Assembly (NCBI GenBank): GCA_016508695.1
Contig: VNKQ01000018.1
Coordinates: forward strand, 1,116,001-1,180,000
Length of the DNA: 64,000 nucleotides
Direction of reading: 5' to 3'
From: Hyphodiscus hymeniophilus
Taxonomy: Eukaryota; Ascomycota; Leotiomycetes; Helotiales; Hyphodiscaceae
Numbering within the stretch: the stretch's first letter is position 1; every line of letters begins with the position of its first letter. The position numbers and the translations under genes were made by a program. The notes beneath the pieces are model-generated. The model was not told where the DNA came from and searched no databases. It saw nothing but the letters and a program-made list of their open reading frames with translations. Positions 22,584-34,656 of the stretch are shown here, one piece after another.

Positions 22584-24319
22584 AGGTCGATTTAAAGGGA
22601 GGCGCTGCTCACGAATTGTGACAGCGATGATGTTGGTACTTTGCCAGAGAGATAGGACCAAGTCCATAAAAATATATAAATCTGGTTGGGCTTTTTTTGC
22701 TTCCATGACCCGTGGATGCTGCAGCCGATTTGATCAAATCCAGTGACTGAACCATGGATGGTGGCATAGTTTGGAAGTCTGGCCACACTTGGAACTTGAT
22801 TACTGTTTGACTGTCTCACGGTTTCCATGTTTTCGCCGAGCGCTGCAGGAAAAAGTGATTTTGAGAATGAGCTTTTTATTTTTTTCGTTGCTTCATCAGG
22901 TAGGCCCTGGTGCTTATTGCAATCGTCAAATATCACTATCTCATTTGTCTATTTTGGTTTATCTTGGGGCCATCACATTTGTCCCTAGTCAATTGCCAAG
23001 ACCGGACGTGCCTGTCCCCAGGATACACATATTCCTTTCAAGTCTACGAATCCTAGTGTAACTATCATCGCCCTCATCTTTGACGTCTTGCATAGTTGCG
23101 AGAAGTCTTATTCATTTACGGAATTTCGACGTCAAGGCCGCTGTCGATACAAAGTAACACTGTCGACGACAAGTTCAATGTCGGTAAAAGTATCGTTGTC
23201 GATTGTTAACAATCTCAAACCAGACTCGGACAAAAAGTGCTTGCATTTTTCGATGAGAACTTTCTAAAGCAACTGCGCAGATATATTGTGAGCCTTAACT
23301 TTGTCTTCTTAGGTGAGGTATGTAGCATTGGCGTTGCTTCTTTTTTCCTGCTTAATTGTGGGAAAAGCTGATCGACGTTCTGAACAACTAGCGGATTGTA
23401 CTCGGTATTTATATTTGTTTGTCTTGTAGGTTGTTAGCTTTGAGGTGAAGGAAAGAGATAGGACTATCGCGGCCTGAAAAATTGTGACTGACGGAAGGAA
23501 GCAAGAAATGTAGAAAACGGGATGCGACGGAAATATTGTCCACCGCTCGTGCTATCAATGGAATGTCAGCACCTAATATTGTCAAGATTCCTGACACTGA
23601 AATTACTGAGTCCATAGGCTTTTGAAATCTCGCCACTCTTTGACGATCCTGCTAGCCCAGCTATTCTTGTACCTTGACCCCTTCCTTGAAATTGAGACAC
23701 TTTGCCTAGAGGCAAGTATCCGACCTTCAGCATTAGACAGGATAACTTGCAGATTTCCGAAATTTGTTAGAATTCTAATCACTCACCAAAACTCGACAAA
23801 TAAATTAGAGGCATCTGCGCCAAGTGGCATTTACCACTTTTGTAATGCGTAACTGAAATATTTGGCTAATCAGCATCTCTGAGAAATGAGGTTGTGTTGG
23901 CATTGTAGAGAACCCGAAAAAGTACATTCGATTCGATTCGATTATCAATATGGTTTTCGTCCACCGGGAAACAATCCCAGATGCTTCGTAAAGTAGGTAT
24001 GGTCCTGGTCCACGACGGCTGCTGGCGGCCCATAGAAACAAAAGGGGCTGACCAATCAATACTGAGAGTTGTGGTCGCTAAAGCCCCTGTCTCCTGGCGA
24101 AATGTATGCTCGGCAAAACAATGCACCCGACCGGAGGAATGAACGGGAGCACTTAGTATCATGCTTCAATGTGTAATGGTTTTGATCCATATTCCGACTC
24201 CATAATGCAATATAAGTCTACTGGTGCGTTCTCTCCGAATGCCCCAATATTTTCAGGAATACTACAAACATCGCTCCTCTTCCGTCACAACAACGCCCTC
24301 CATTGCTCCCCACACATCA
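22584..24319. other. Intergenic, 1.7 kb, no gene recognised
   Basis: Between FKBP22 and the reductase gene. It is AT-rich with a tandem ATTCG repeat around 23927-23942 and short uncorroborated frames on both strands. Nothing supportable as a gene. Confidence 0.45.
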
Positions 24320-25198
24320 ATGACAGACAAGATGTCCACTTCCTCCAAACGATCCGTCCTGATCACTGGATGTTCAGACTTCAGTCTAGGTTCTGCCCTC
24401 GCGATAGCCTTTCACAAAGCCGGCCTGCACGTGTACGCCACAGCTCGGAATCCCTCCAAAATGTCACAAGTCGAAGCTTTTGGAATCGAGACCCTCACTT
24501 TAGACGTCCTAGATAATTCTTCCATCACTGCCTGCTTCGACAAAATATGCGACAGAGGTCTCGACATCCTAATTAACAATGCCGGCGCCATGTATAGTAT
24601 GCCCATGTCTGATCTCTCCATCACCAAAGCCAAGGAATTATTCGATCTCAACGTATGGGCATACATCGCCGTCACGCAAACCTTCCTACCCCTCCTGCTT
24701 AAGTCAAAGGGCATGCTTGTGAATCATACATCCTCAGCATCTGTCCTTACGATCCCTTGGCAAGGCACTTATAATGCTTCTAAAGCCGCGATAGCTGTGT
24801 TTTCCGACACCCAGCGTCTAGAACTCGAACCCTTTGGGGTCAAAGTGATTGATATCAAGAGCGGAGTCGCGAAGTCCAACATCGCAAAGGCACACAGCGA
24901 AGGAAAAGGCCTAAAACTTTCTTTACCGAAAGGCTCCATTTATGATCCTGCAAGAGAGACGGTCGAGAAGATGATGACTGGGAATCAGTTTTTCAAAGAC
25001 GCGATAGAGGCGGAGGATTGGGCGAGGATGGTGGTGGGAAATCTTTTGAAGAAAAGCCCGCCGCCAGTTGTCTGGGTCCCGAGTGGGTTGCAACTGTGGT
25101 TTTTAAGGTTTATGTTGATTTTGCCCTTTGGAACTTTGGATGGAATGATTGGGAATATGGTCGGGCTTGATGTTGTGAGGAAGTTGCTGCGCGTATGA
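24320..25198 (+). CDS. Short-chain dehydrogenase/reductase, AYR1-like
   Basis: Classical SDR, 292 residues from the ATG at 24320 (a second ATG at 24332 is equally good). The closest recognisable type is fungal AYR1, the NADPH-dependent 1-acyl-dihydroxyacetone-phosphate reductase of ER and lipid droplets. Visible parts: the first strand and dinucleotide motif SVLITGCSDFSLGSALA, the cofactor-selecting YATARNPSKM (Arg pattern favours NADPH), DILINNAG, catalytic Ser in NHTSSAS, and the YNASK Tyr/Lys pair. A hydrophobic C-terminal segment (about 255-285) may anchor it to membrane. The glycine motif is odd: AYR1-type GCSSGGIG is GCSDFSLG here, losing the central glycines. The substrate is inferred. 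Confidence 0.86.
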   Translation: MTDKMSTSSKRSVLITGCSDFSLGSALAIAFHKAGLHVYATARNPSKMSQVEAFGIETLTLDVLDNSSITACFDKICDRGLDILINNAGAMYSMPMSDLSITKAKELFDLNVWAYIAVTQTFLPLLLKSKGMLVNHTSSASVLTIPWQGTYNASKAAIAVFSDTQRLELEPFGVKVIDIKSGVAKSNIAKAHSEGKGLKLSLPKGSIYDPARETVEKMMTGNQFFKDAIEAEDWARMVVGNLLKKSPPPVVWVPSGLQLWFLRFMLILPFGTLDGMIGNMVGLDVVRKLLRV

Positions 25199-25598
25199 AG
25201 TGAGCCAGGGGTGGTATGTTGATTCTCATATAGACCACTTTTTTTTAACTTATCTGGATGGTCGAGCGTCAATTTCCAAGGGTCGAGAAAGGAGTAATTA
25301 AAATTGATCGGATGCAAGCAAGGGTGGATTCGATTTGCCATTTCTTCTTTCTCTGTAATAGAAAATAGGAAATACCATATTTAAGAGTGCTTGAAACTTG
25401 GATTTTTGTGCTTCTAATTTTTTGGTTTCTTCAGGGGAGAGTTGAATATTTCCTCCTTTATCCACTTTGAATGTTGAGCACAATTCTTTCTTCTCTATAC
25501 ATTACTCGGGGTAGTTTCGGTCACATGACCTTGTGTGACTCGAGGTTGGCGTCTTCCAAAAGTCGTCTCCGCCAGCCTCGTTATCTCCTTATACCATC
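25199..25598. other. Intergenic, 0.4 kb, with an orphan reverse frame
   Basis: A reverse frame at 25298-25483 reads STFKVDKGGNIQLSPEETKK and looks protein-like, but it lacks an ATG start and any recognised domain. It may be a gene remnant. The right end is the promoter side of the deaminase locus. Confidence 0.3.
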
Positions 25599-27320
25599 AT
25601 GTCTGTTGCTCTGAGGCCCCACGGCTCCCCGCATAATCAGCTCCATGCAGCAATATGTCTACTTGGATTGATCACATCGCGTCCAGCGAACCTCGATCAG
25701 CTACTGATCGAGAGCGACGAGCCCGCTGAGGAGAAGACCTCACGCGATGAAGCAGATAGTGACAGTGAAAGTCTGCAAAATGAAGAAATCAGCAACTATA
25801 ATGATGAGCAGAAGCGAGATCTCGACGCATTGCGGGATAAAGTCCTTGATCGATTAGCAGAAACAATGGCAAGATACAAAACGGACCCGAAAAGAGGCAA
25901 AAATGCGATCTTGGATCCTAAACACGTCTCTAGTGCTACGATGATCCTATATGATGACGAGAAAATGGTCAAGATTTTGTGTTCGAAAACCGAGGGACTA
26001 GCTGAAGGAAACTCAAACGACGACACAGACTTTCTCAATTCCTGGAAGTCATGCATGGAGCGCATATCTCGAACAGGTACGTTTGCTCGTGCTTACTCTG
26101 GTCGAATCCTGACAAAATTTAGGAGAAGCGACAGAAGAAGAAAAAGCCTCTTTGTTTGATCTTGTTCTAAAATACCAGCAGCCTAGAATCAGCTACTACG
26201 TCGAGAAGTTAACGCATACATTTCGTTTCGAAAAGACTGCCGAACGTCTGAACCTTGACAGGCGGTCAGAATTATCTAATTTATGGCTTCAGGAACTGCC
26301 AGATATCAGAAGCCGGGCTTGGGTCGATGACAGTGGAAACGACTTCAGATTTCTAGCACATCCGTCCGATGACGCCGATCATAATTCCAAGATTGCTGCG
26401 TCTGGCCAAAGTATTGAGGACGTCGATGATGAAGTCAGCACTGTCTTGTGTATGGTCGATAAGCTCTCCGCCCCAGACATTGGGACAGCGAAAGGCCATC
26501 GCCAAGACGTTCTGTTGAAGGAGCTATTGCCCGCTTTGTTTGCTGTTTGGAAGTCGGCTCGGTTTCAAGCATCAATGAAGGCGCAATTGCGCGTAAGATT
26601 CTAGCAGTCAGAACATCCGCAAAAGAGATTAAGTGAGGCTATAACAGCACTGCGTTTTCTTTGTCGAAGTTATTTCGCCCGTTGTAACCTTCATCAAGGC
26701 TGCAGAAACTATGCCAATCTTCCAAAACGTCGAGTGCTTCGCAGTTCCTGTTCCCTCCACGCACTTCAAATTACGAGGGTCCCGAGAAGAAGCAACGCCA
26801 CTGGACATTGCCGAGAGTGTTGGAGTCACATTGCGCGGCAATGGCTGGATTAATCATCTAGAAAAGCAAACGACCAAAGCAACCTTCAGGAAACTTCTAA
26901 GCGAAAAGTGCCATATTCACACCGAGATTCAAATGGTATTTTACCAAGACAATATCGCTATGTCTACTAATGGAAAAAGGCAAAGTTCATCCCTACATTG
27001 GATGCAGTAAGCGCTGTTGTTTACTCTGCTGGCTATTCATTCGAATACACGGCACCTTCAGAGTTCGAGGAAGTCATGAAACCGTCGTGCACAGATGGAG
27101 AGTTCCTGCAGCGTCATATATTGAGCCCGCGAATTCCAAATCTCGTTCGATTTTGAATGTTCTCTTCGGTGTTATTGGCGTGTTACTTCAGGTCTTATTC
27201 AACCAAACTTTTCCTACGAGAAATCCCAGCCTCCTTGCCCAGTCTTCAGCCATTATCTACAACGCAAACCGTACTCGACCGAGAGAAGGCTGAAATGGAG
27301 AGATCACAGCTCCAGATGAG
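25599..27320 (+). pseudogene. OTT_1508-like deaminase gene, frame-broken (5' half of a decayed locus)
   Basis: The start ATG is at 25599; exons 25599-26076, 26123-26592 and 26648 onward join cleanly over 46- and 55-bp introns. The N terminus is acidic, followed by a helical region (SLFDLVLKYQQPRISYYVEK). The domain resembles fungal OTT_1508-type members of the cytidine deaminase superfamily: a zinc/catalytic HTE in CHIHTEIQM, and a cysteine block GCSKRCCLLCWLF, then HGTFRVRGSH. These two motifs sit in different frames; an extra A in AAAAA at 26974-26978 explains the shift. A second frame change occurs at about 27170-27220, before a segment ending LDREKAEMERSQLQM. An intron GTAAGG..CAG (27321-27366) links on to the MYND half. 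No intron model repairs both shifts. Confidence 0.68.
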
Positions 27321-27366
27321 GTAAGGCCTTTTACTTTTGAATCATAACATTAGTAACGGCTTACAG

Positions 27367-28975
27367 ACAAATGATGATGGGTCAATCCGTGACGGAAGAC
27401 GGCCTCATAATTCTAGAGAACTATCAGAAGCCGGGATTTGTCTCTGTTTTTGGCGGAGCTCTCCCCAAAGCAAAGGAGATGACATGCCAGGAAGCAGAAT
27501 TCTATAAGGAGAACCATATCCGCGGCAAGTTGGGAATGGAAAAAAGTGACCAGATGCCTTCCAAACAACTCGGCGTTCGGCAGAACACCTGCCGTCGATG
27601 TAAATCACCATCAATCTTGCATTGTTCGGCATGCAGAGTACGTTACTGTTCTAAGCCTTGTCAGAAAAGGGACTGGAAAAGGCACGTCTTCACCTGCACA
27701 ATCAAGAACCGGCCGAATAATGTCGACTATCTGAAGCTCATCATGAGACGATAGTCGCATTCAACGAAGACTGATTCGAGACAAGACATTCTATCAGCTC
27801 TGTATTCTGACGATGATCTTTGCAAGAATTTCGGTTTCGATAACTGCTCGGACATTGGCGATGTTGCCAATCTTCTCTGTTTGTACGGGCATATGACCTC
27901 CAAGCTAAGCATCAATGGTGTTCGGAGTGGAATCGAGGGGGGAAATCTTGGTGACTATGTGGAAGATTTTGCGGTTCTGACTCAGTATGCCCGGAGTGAT
28001 AGCTATTGTAACTGCGCCTGCTTCAACTGGTTTCTCGATTGACGCTCTACTGGATTTGAGATTCCGAATCGGCACGAACGGGCTTCTTATCTGTACCAGA
28101 TCATTGGCTTGCGCCGAGCCGAAAACGTTCTTTCAATCCAGGAAAGAGACGATGATGTGGATCCGCTTTCAGTTGCCGAGAAAGGAGTTCTATCACTCTA
28201 TTCGACGTTATATAGAAAGTTCAACAATATTCCTGGCCCGCTCAATTCAGATTGGTTCAGTTATGGATTCTGTTTTTGCACCAGTTACAGTCAACGCCTA
28301 AAGCTAGCAAAGCTCTACCTTCAGCTCGCGGAGAGCGGCGCATCCATTGGAGAGATTGCAAGAGCTTCTGAATCGAACACAATCTCTGAACTAATGAAAA
28401 GTAGAGGCTTGGATGTCTCGTATTTTGAGGCGAATGGCATTCTCTTCCACCTGCCCGGTCTTAACGAGCGCGGTATCTACCGCTTCATAGCCGAGATCAA
28501 TCACGCGCTTTCAGGTCGATTCTGCTACTGCTTCATGAAAAAACCGAAGTGTCATCCAAAATTCGAAACTCACCTGAGTCACGAGAGTGAAGGCGATTAT
28601 GGATTTCACGGGACCAATACTTGGGAGCGTTGGCAACTTCTCAACTTCTTCAAATACGTGTTCGACCGTCCAGGATTTGATGCCCGAAAGATGCAAGAAG
28701 CAAAAAGGCATCCGGACCGTGACAGATTCCGCCAGTACTTAGAAACACTTGTCCCTGACTTCCAGAAGAAGATTGGGAATCGAATACTTGGAGATGCAAT
28801 GTTCCCAAAACTAGAGGCATCTGTCAGGTTCCCGTATGGCCGGCCGGAATGCTGTTGTGTCATGCACAATACCATTGATCCCGAAGGCTTGAATTGGGCT
28901 ACGCCGTTGGGCTTCTCATATCTCAGAAGAATAACAAGTGAAGCTGAGGAGGGCGAAGCCGAATCCATCAACTAG
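27367..28975 (+). pseudogene. MYND zinc-finger protein, interrupted by two in-frame stops (3' half of the locus)
   Basis: One reading frame runs from the acceptor at 27366 to a TAG at 28973-28975 but is interrupted by TAG at 27752-27754 and TGA at 28040-28042. A MYND finger lies before the first stop: C-x2-C then C-x2-C, Y-C-x3-C and H-x3-C, reading CRRCKSPSILHCSACRVRYC and onward to KRHVFTC. After it comes a fungal MYND-associated region (DDLCKNFGFDN, NCACFNWFLD), then a long C-terminal part with PGPLNSDWFSYGFCFC and GRPECCCVMHNTIDPEGLNW. Coding character continues right across both stops, so this is recent decay rather than gene ends. It may be fused to the deaminase half or be a second gene. 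MYND domains bind proline-rich partners. Confidence 0.68.
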
Positions 28976-31678
28976 CATGATGCATACTGAGTGTATGCCG
29001 TTGTTTTAGCATAACCTCAAAACATTTTAGAGCAACGTGTTATTTGTACCTGCATTTCAGCAAGGCTCTGTGAACACCCCAATGCAACCCCACAGAAGAC
29101 GCAAGCCCGGCACTTGCTTCTATCTCGACGGGTGACCACATAGTCGCGGGCTCTCGGTGCCGAAATCAAGTTATTGGGCAAAGACCTATCGAGATTAAGG
29201 ACTTGTAAAGGTTCGTAAAGGTGGAGAAAGTATTGCAGTTGGGGTAATCATTAATGGAAAAGAATCCACTTTCGCTCGGAGCATGCTGGCCATTCCCTCC
29301 CAATTACCAGGTCATTCTAAGCGATTTGGTACTATCCAAAAAGGCCTCATGCGCTTGGCTAATTTCAGATGAAGTAGGTACTAGGTACCTCCCACTAAAT
29401 ACGCATGTACGAAAGTAATATGTTTACCTTGCGGAAGCGAAGAATACTAGTGCGACGATGAGTCGATGACTACCTCGAGCCCGAAAAAACAGTATAATAG
29501 CAAAGGATGTATTCCTTCGAATGGCGAACATCGGAACATGACTATATCGCACAACGAACTCAGAAGTACAACTCCACGCTGGTGAATGCTCTCAACGGCC
29601 ATGCGTTACGGACTCGGATAGGGTACATCAGATAAAGACAATGGAAAGACCATCTCGGAAGAATATCACCACTTTCAAGTCTTTCATAAGCCTTGGAGGA
29701 TAGCCGAGTGACCGGTATAAGCGCAGCATGTAATTTTCAAGATTCACGCAGGTCGGTTCCTGAAGTCAGGATGGATAGATAGATGGATCAATCGATAGAC
29801 AGCCAAACATGCATTCATAACAGAAATCATCGTAGACCTCTCCGGGCGGGCTACTTCTTTCATATCCATGAATGAAGCCCACTCCAGCTCCACAAACCAC
29901 CTCTGAAGCCCGAACAGCAGTTTGATTCCTCGGCACCCCAATCCCCTCCGTCGTGTGTAGACAAAAGCACAGGACTGCTTTGCGATCGCAGTGGATCCTT
30001 GCACGCCCAAGAGCCCGAACACGTTTTCTAACCACGTACGTGGTTTGAAATCTCAGAAGACATTGCATCGATTGTGCATCGCTTGTGATGACTTACGATG
30101 ATGGACTACCCGCCAAGCTCATGTAAGGTAAGCTTCGCTCGTACGAAATCATCAACGGACTAACGAACGAACGAACTCAACGGACGAACGAGCGAAGGCG
30201 ATGTTCTGATTGCTCGTCGCGAAATCATCACGTCCCGCTCCTTTGCTCCACAAATGGAGGACAGACGGAGACAGACAGGCACGAAAGGAAGAAGATAGGA
30301 AGAAGAAATGAAGAATCGCCATGATCCTCAACCTCTCGATCCCCGATTCCATCGCGGCCGATAGTCCCCATTCCAGAACATCATACACGATTAGGGACCT
30401 ATACACGATACATCTAGCTGGGTGGCATTCTATCTGAAGCCCCCCCTTACGAAGCCCCTCATGTATGGAATTGAGGGGAAAGAATGCGGAGACGTTAAGC
30501 GAGATTGGCATTTTCTCATTCTCATTCTCTGAGGATTAAGAGATCGAGAGTGGAGGTTGGAGAGGAGAGGAGATTGACTGAAGGGGTGAGAGACTTGGCA
30601 ACTTGGCATAGGGAGGATTCGCGGTTGGGAATGAGCTGCTGTGATGGGAAGTGATCCGGACGCGGTGGGTATATGTGCGTGGAGAATCTAGGATTGAGAT
30701 TGAGATTTTGAAAGGTTCGGAGGAGGGTTTGATCCTTGGGATTTGGGAAGGAATTCGATATCTCTTCTCTTGTTCATAGGAAGAGAGTGAGAGTAAGAAT
30801 GCAGTCTGCGAAGACTGACTCGAGATTTGAGGCTCCTGTTGAGCCCTTGAGGACTCAAGCTGAAAATCCTGGAATGATCTGTAGGACAGAATTATGCGTG
30901 GACCATGCTTAGTTTCTCTGTGATCAACCGCTCCAACAAACTTAAGAGCTCCGGGCTTGCAATTTATAGTCTCGAGTTGTCCAAATCGGAACATAGCGAG
31001 AGACAGGATTCTGAACATAGACTTGGTACTTGAAGTTGATACAAAACACCAAGGCAGTCGCATCACACGAAGACTGTCACGTGCAAGATTGTATCCTTGA
31101 CATGGAGGTGAAGATCCAATACGCACACTTGAGCATTTACCTTCAAAGAAGAGCTTCATTTCTTTCCATTTCTCCTCCACAAAGAACCTCGCCACGAACT
31201 ATTCAAAGAAGACGTTTCGGCACGTGCCAACCACGGCCCCTTTCCCTTCCCTTCTCTTCCCATTCCTCTCCCCTTCCTGTCCATCGGTCCATCTCCGCCA
31301 GCCACGACAAGAACAAGCTCGTAGAGGCACCTTTTCCACGCGAGTGTAGATCAAAACAAATCAAAGAGGAGAGGGAGAAGAGAGCACAATGAATGGACGA
31401 AGCGAAATGAGACATTGACAACACATCAATCGCGAGTCGGCCCCCTTCAGCCCCTTGGCGTTCGTGTCACTCCAGATTCTTGGAAGATGCATGCGTAGCA
31501 AGCATGGCCCCCAAATTGCATCGGGCAATTTTCTGGAAGCTTGGATGTTGATGCAGTATAGGATGGTGTATTTGATATGCACGCACGAAATGAGTGGAAA
31601 CGGGACGGATATAGAAACTCACGCACGCTTACTCGCGAACCTCGTGGCTAAATTATTCGATGGGTTGATGAAATTGAG

Positions 31679-31701
31679 TTGATTGATTGATTGATTGATT
31701 G
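31679..31701. repeat. (TTGA)n microsatellite
   Basis: About 5.75 perfect copies of TTGA in the desert. Confidence 0.9.
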
Positions 31702-32070
31702 CTCGATGGATGAAATTATATTGATTGACATGCGCAAGCGCTCACCCTCTGCAGATGCAGGTGTTGGCTGCATCTCAATCTCACGCCATCATATGCGGAT
31801 TCAGCTCCGTCTTGAGCTTCGGAGGAGGTATAAAAAGGGAAGTAGGTACTGTACTGTATGTATAGAAAAGGAGGAGACGGCACGCACGGATCGATCGGTC
31901 CCCAAGGTAAGACGATTGGGTTCGTGTCCGTCGGCTCGTTTCTCCAACTTCCATGATCCCTCGCCTGTCCCCGGGCGAGCCGCGAGAGGTCCACGCTGGC
32001 TGGTGGAGGAGCGTGTCGAAGGTATGTTATCATGTACGAGCTCAGGAGAGAGCCAGTCGTATGCTGCTCT

Positions 32071-32114
32071 GCCATCTTTGCCATCTTCGCCATCTTCGCC
32101 ATCTTCGCCATCTT
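32071..32114. repeat. 9-bp tandem repeat (GCCATCTTC)
   Basis: Nearly five copies of a 9-bp unit; only the first differs, by one base. The unit is a multiple of three, so frames on both strands stay open through it, but no gene is evident around it. Confidence 0.9.
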
Positions 32115-33188
32115 GAGCCCTGACCCTTGAGCTTGGCTGGGCTTGCAGACTTCAGCCACCTCCAAGACGCCACACCGTACGAGTGGACACCGCACAGCAT
32201 GTGAAAAAGCCACTCAACGCGTCCTCGCGTCTCCCCACATCATCCGGTCATCCAATATCCACGACGCCTCTTTCCCATCCCACCTCGTCTCGTCTTGAAT
32301 CCGGGCTTATCGCCTGGTCTAACGGCAACACACGGTACCTCTATACGGTTCTTGATGAGGACCGGTTGGAGAAACCGGTTTTGTGCTACATGGCGCTGTT
32401 TGCTGTAAGCACGAACCATTTGCTTACGGAGTATTCTCCGTGATACATGGTGCATATGATACGTGATATACCTACCGAGTAGGGTCTACGGAGGACATCT
32501 GAATGCGGGTTCACACGAGCTCCTCCGTTACCTTACCCTTTACTGTATCATATGCGATGTGATATGCCCGGTTTAATGATGTGCCAGCCAAGGATCAGTG
32601 GGAAATGGCCCGATGCAGCGTCTCCTCGTCAGCGGTTCGACAGAGATACTGTACTTAGGGCCTTCGTATGGAGTAGGCGAGTTCCTCGAAAACCTTAATC
32701 CTGTATTCCTCCACACATCCCACGTATCAAAGCGAGCATCAACGCAAGCGCAGCCGGAGAAACGCCATAGCCCATAGTCGCAATCGGACTGTTGGCTCTC
32801 CCTTGCTTCGCGTGTATGTATCTGTTATTCCGATAACTCGCCAAGATACCGAACGAGGAAAGACGTAGCTTTATTCTCGCTTTGTTTCTGGACGGGATCA
32901 CCATCTACCTGCCGCAGGAAACGTCGTGGTCGTGTTCGTTATTCCTCATACGGCATGAATACGTTAAGGGGTCTGGTAGGTGGCCCGGGCTGGCTAACCG
33001 GAGCCTGAGGTCTGGTGGTGGTGGATAATGCTGGGAAGTTGTGATGTTATTGCTGCGGTTGGATAGAGATCAATAACTCGATTCGTTCGCATCGTAAATA
33101 AAGGGACCAAACCAGGTCGAATGATATCAGAGGCGGTGCGCAGAAACAATTCACTGATGCCCTATGCCCGGATGCCTTATGTCCCAGA

Positions 33189-33223
33189 ATCCAAAATCCA
33201 AAATCCAAAATCCAAAATCCAAA
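33189..33223. repeat. 7-bp tandem repeat (ATCCAAA)x5
   Basis: Five perfect copies of ATCCAAA in tandem. Confidence 0.9.
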
Positions 33224-33854
33224 ACAGGAAATCAGCTCCCCCGTCCTGTGCCTATCAACGTACCTAATTCACCAACTGTAATACGTCCCTACCCACCTAC
33301 TCACAAAGGGATGTATCTATCACTCCTCTCCCTCCCCTCCCCTCCTCCAACACTCCCCAGACCAGACGAAAAGACTCGTCCCCCACCATCTCACTCACAC
33401 CCACAAGGGTCCTTATACTTATACTACTCATCGAAGATTTTCAAAAGGGCCGTTCCTCTTCTTCCTCCTCTCTCGTATCCACCCCAGCCCCAGTCCGCCG
33501 CGGCGGATTTATCATCTCGAGCTGCCTTTGCTTTCTCACGCAGTCCCTAAGCTCCCAAGTCCCAAGCTCCCTCAACCGCCCCTCCCACGAACCCAACGAA
33601 CCCCGCCGTGGAGTAAAGGCCTGAGTCACCGAGGAAAAGTAACAAGCAAAAAAAAGAGGAAAAACAAAAGAGAAAAGAGAGGGAAAATCTCCCGAGGCAC
33701 ATACACCTCACAACGGTGTGAATAATACACCCCACAATCATCCGAGTCCCGCCAGGAGGGCAAAACAAAACCCCACCGGCATCCACTGATTCCACTCAGA
33801 ACCCATTTAGCTAGCTAGACAGTACCTAGGCGTCAGAGTTTGAAGCTTACGAGT

Positions 33855-33924
33855 GCCTACCCTACCCTGAAGCAGAAGCAGAAGCAGAAGCAGAAGAGGT
33901 GGATTTGGAATGGGTAGGGTAGGC
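33855..33924. repeat. 13-bp inverted repeat enclosing a (GAAGCA) array
   Basis: GCCTACCCTACCC at 33855-33867 is the exact reverse complement of GGGTAGGGTAGGC at 33912-33924. The 44-bp spacer starts with about 4.7 copies of GAAGCA (33869-33896). The structure could extrude as a stem-loop. Confidence 0.85.
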
Positions 33925-34247
33925 GGAGCTAAGGTAGATGCTCGCCGAGCGTGCAAACTCCAGAGTGCTTGCATGCATGTATGCACTCTGGTCTAGTCGG
34001 ATACCTTCCTCTTACTCGGAAGACGTCATGCCTTTTACCTCCCCTATGTGTGTTTGTGTTTCTCGTATCGGAGGTTCTGGTGATTGATTGATTTTAATCT
34101 CGATCATTCGGGGATCCAGGGCAGGCAGTTAACGTTTATTTGTGTCGAAACGCGGGGTCCTGGCGGTGGAAAGCGAGGCCCAATAGGTAGGCGTAAAGGC
34201 GTACCGTAATCTCACCTCCCATCGCGTTTAGTCTCCACGAGTCTACC

Positions 34248-34292
34248 ATCAATCAATTAATTAATCTCTCTCAATCAATCAATCAATCAATC
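34248..34292. repeat. (ATCA)/(ATTA) microsatellite pair
   Basis: Two ATCA-type runs separated by a short CTCTCT spacer; the second has about five copies. Confidence 0.85.
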
Positions 34293-34636
34293 TCTCAAAA
34301 TCTCCTAAACGGAGAACCCCCTCTCTCATCTCCGTCCATCCCATCCCATCCCATTCCAACGCGACACGTCTGATTCCCAAACTCCCATCTCCCCACCCTG
34401 CCGATCCCAGATCTAGCTTGTCTGGAGTCATGAGTCCACGAGATCCCCTGAGATGCGGCTCAAGAGGGATGATGATTGGATGGGCACGCGTTGTCTGATT
34501 GGAAAGGGAAATACGGAACGATCGAACCTTTCAGCCTCAACGCGCTAGCTGGCTGGCTGCCTGGATTCAGTTAGAGGGAGGGAAGGATGCGCTGCTTTTC
34601 TGTCCTTTTGAAAATGTGGGGAAGTGGCTATGCTGT

Positions 34637-34656
34637 AAGCAAGCAAGCAAGCAAGC
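34637..34656. repeat. (AAGC)5 microsatellite
   Basis: Five perfect copies of AAGC. Confidence 0.9.

Noticed and set aside
26936..26979. GTATTT..AAAAAG as an intron repairing the deaminase frame
   Set aside because: It joins to the wrong frame: the cysteine block GCSKRCC is only read if the donor were phase 1, but this donor is phase 0. It would also remove sequence that fits the domain.
27720..27754. 33-bp GTCGAC..TAG intron removing the first stop in the MYND half
   Set aside because: Too short for a fungal spliceosomal intron and the donor is poor, so a nonsense mutation is simpler.
30536..31195. 219-codon reverse frame in the desert
   Set aside because: Ser/Pro/Leu-rich low-complexity translation from biased DNA, with no conserved motif.
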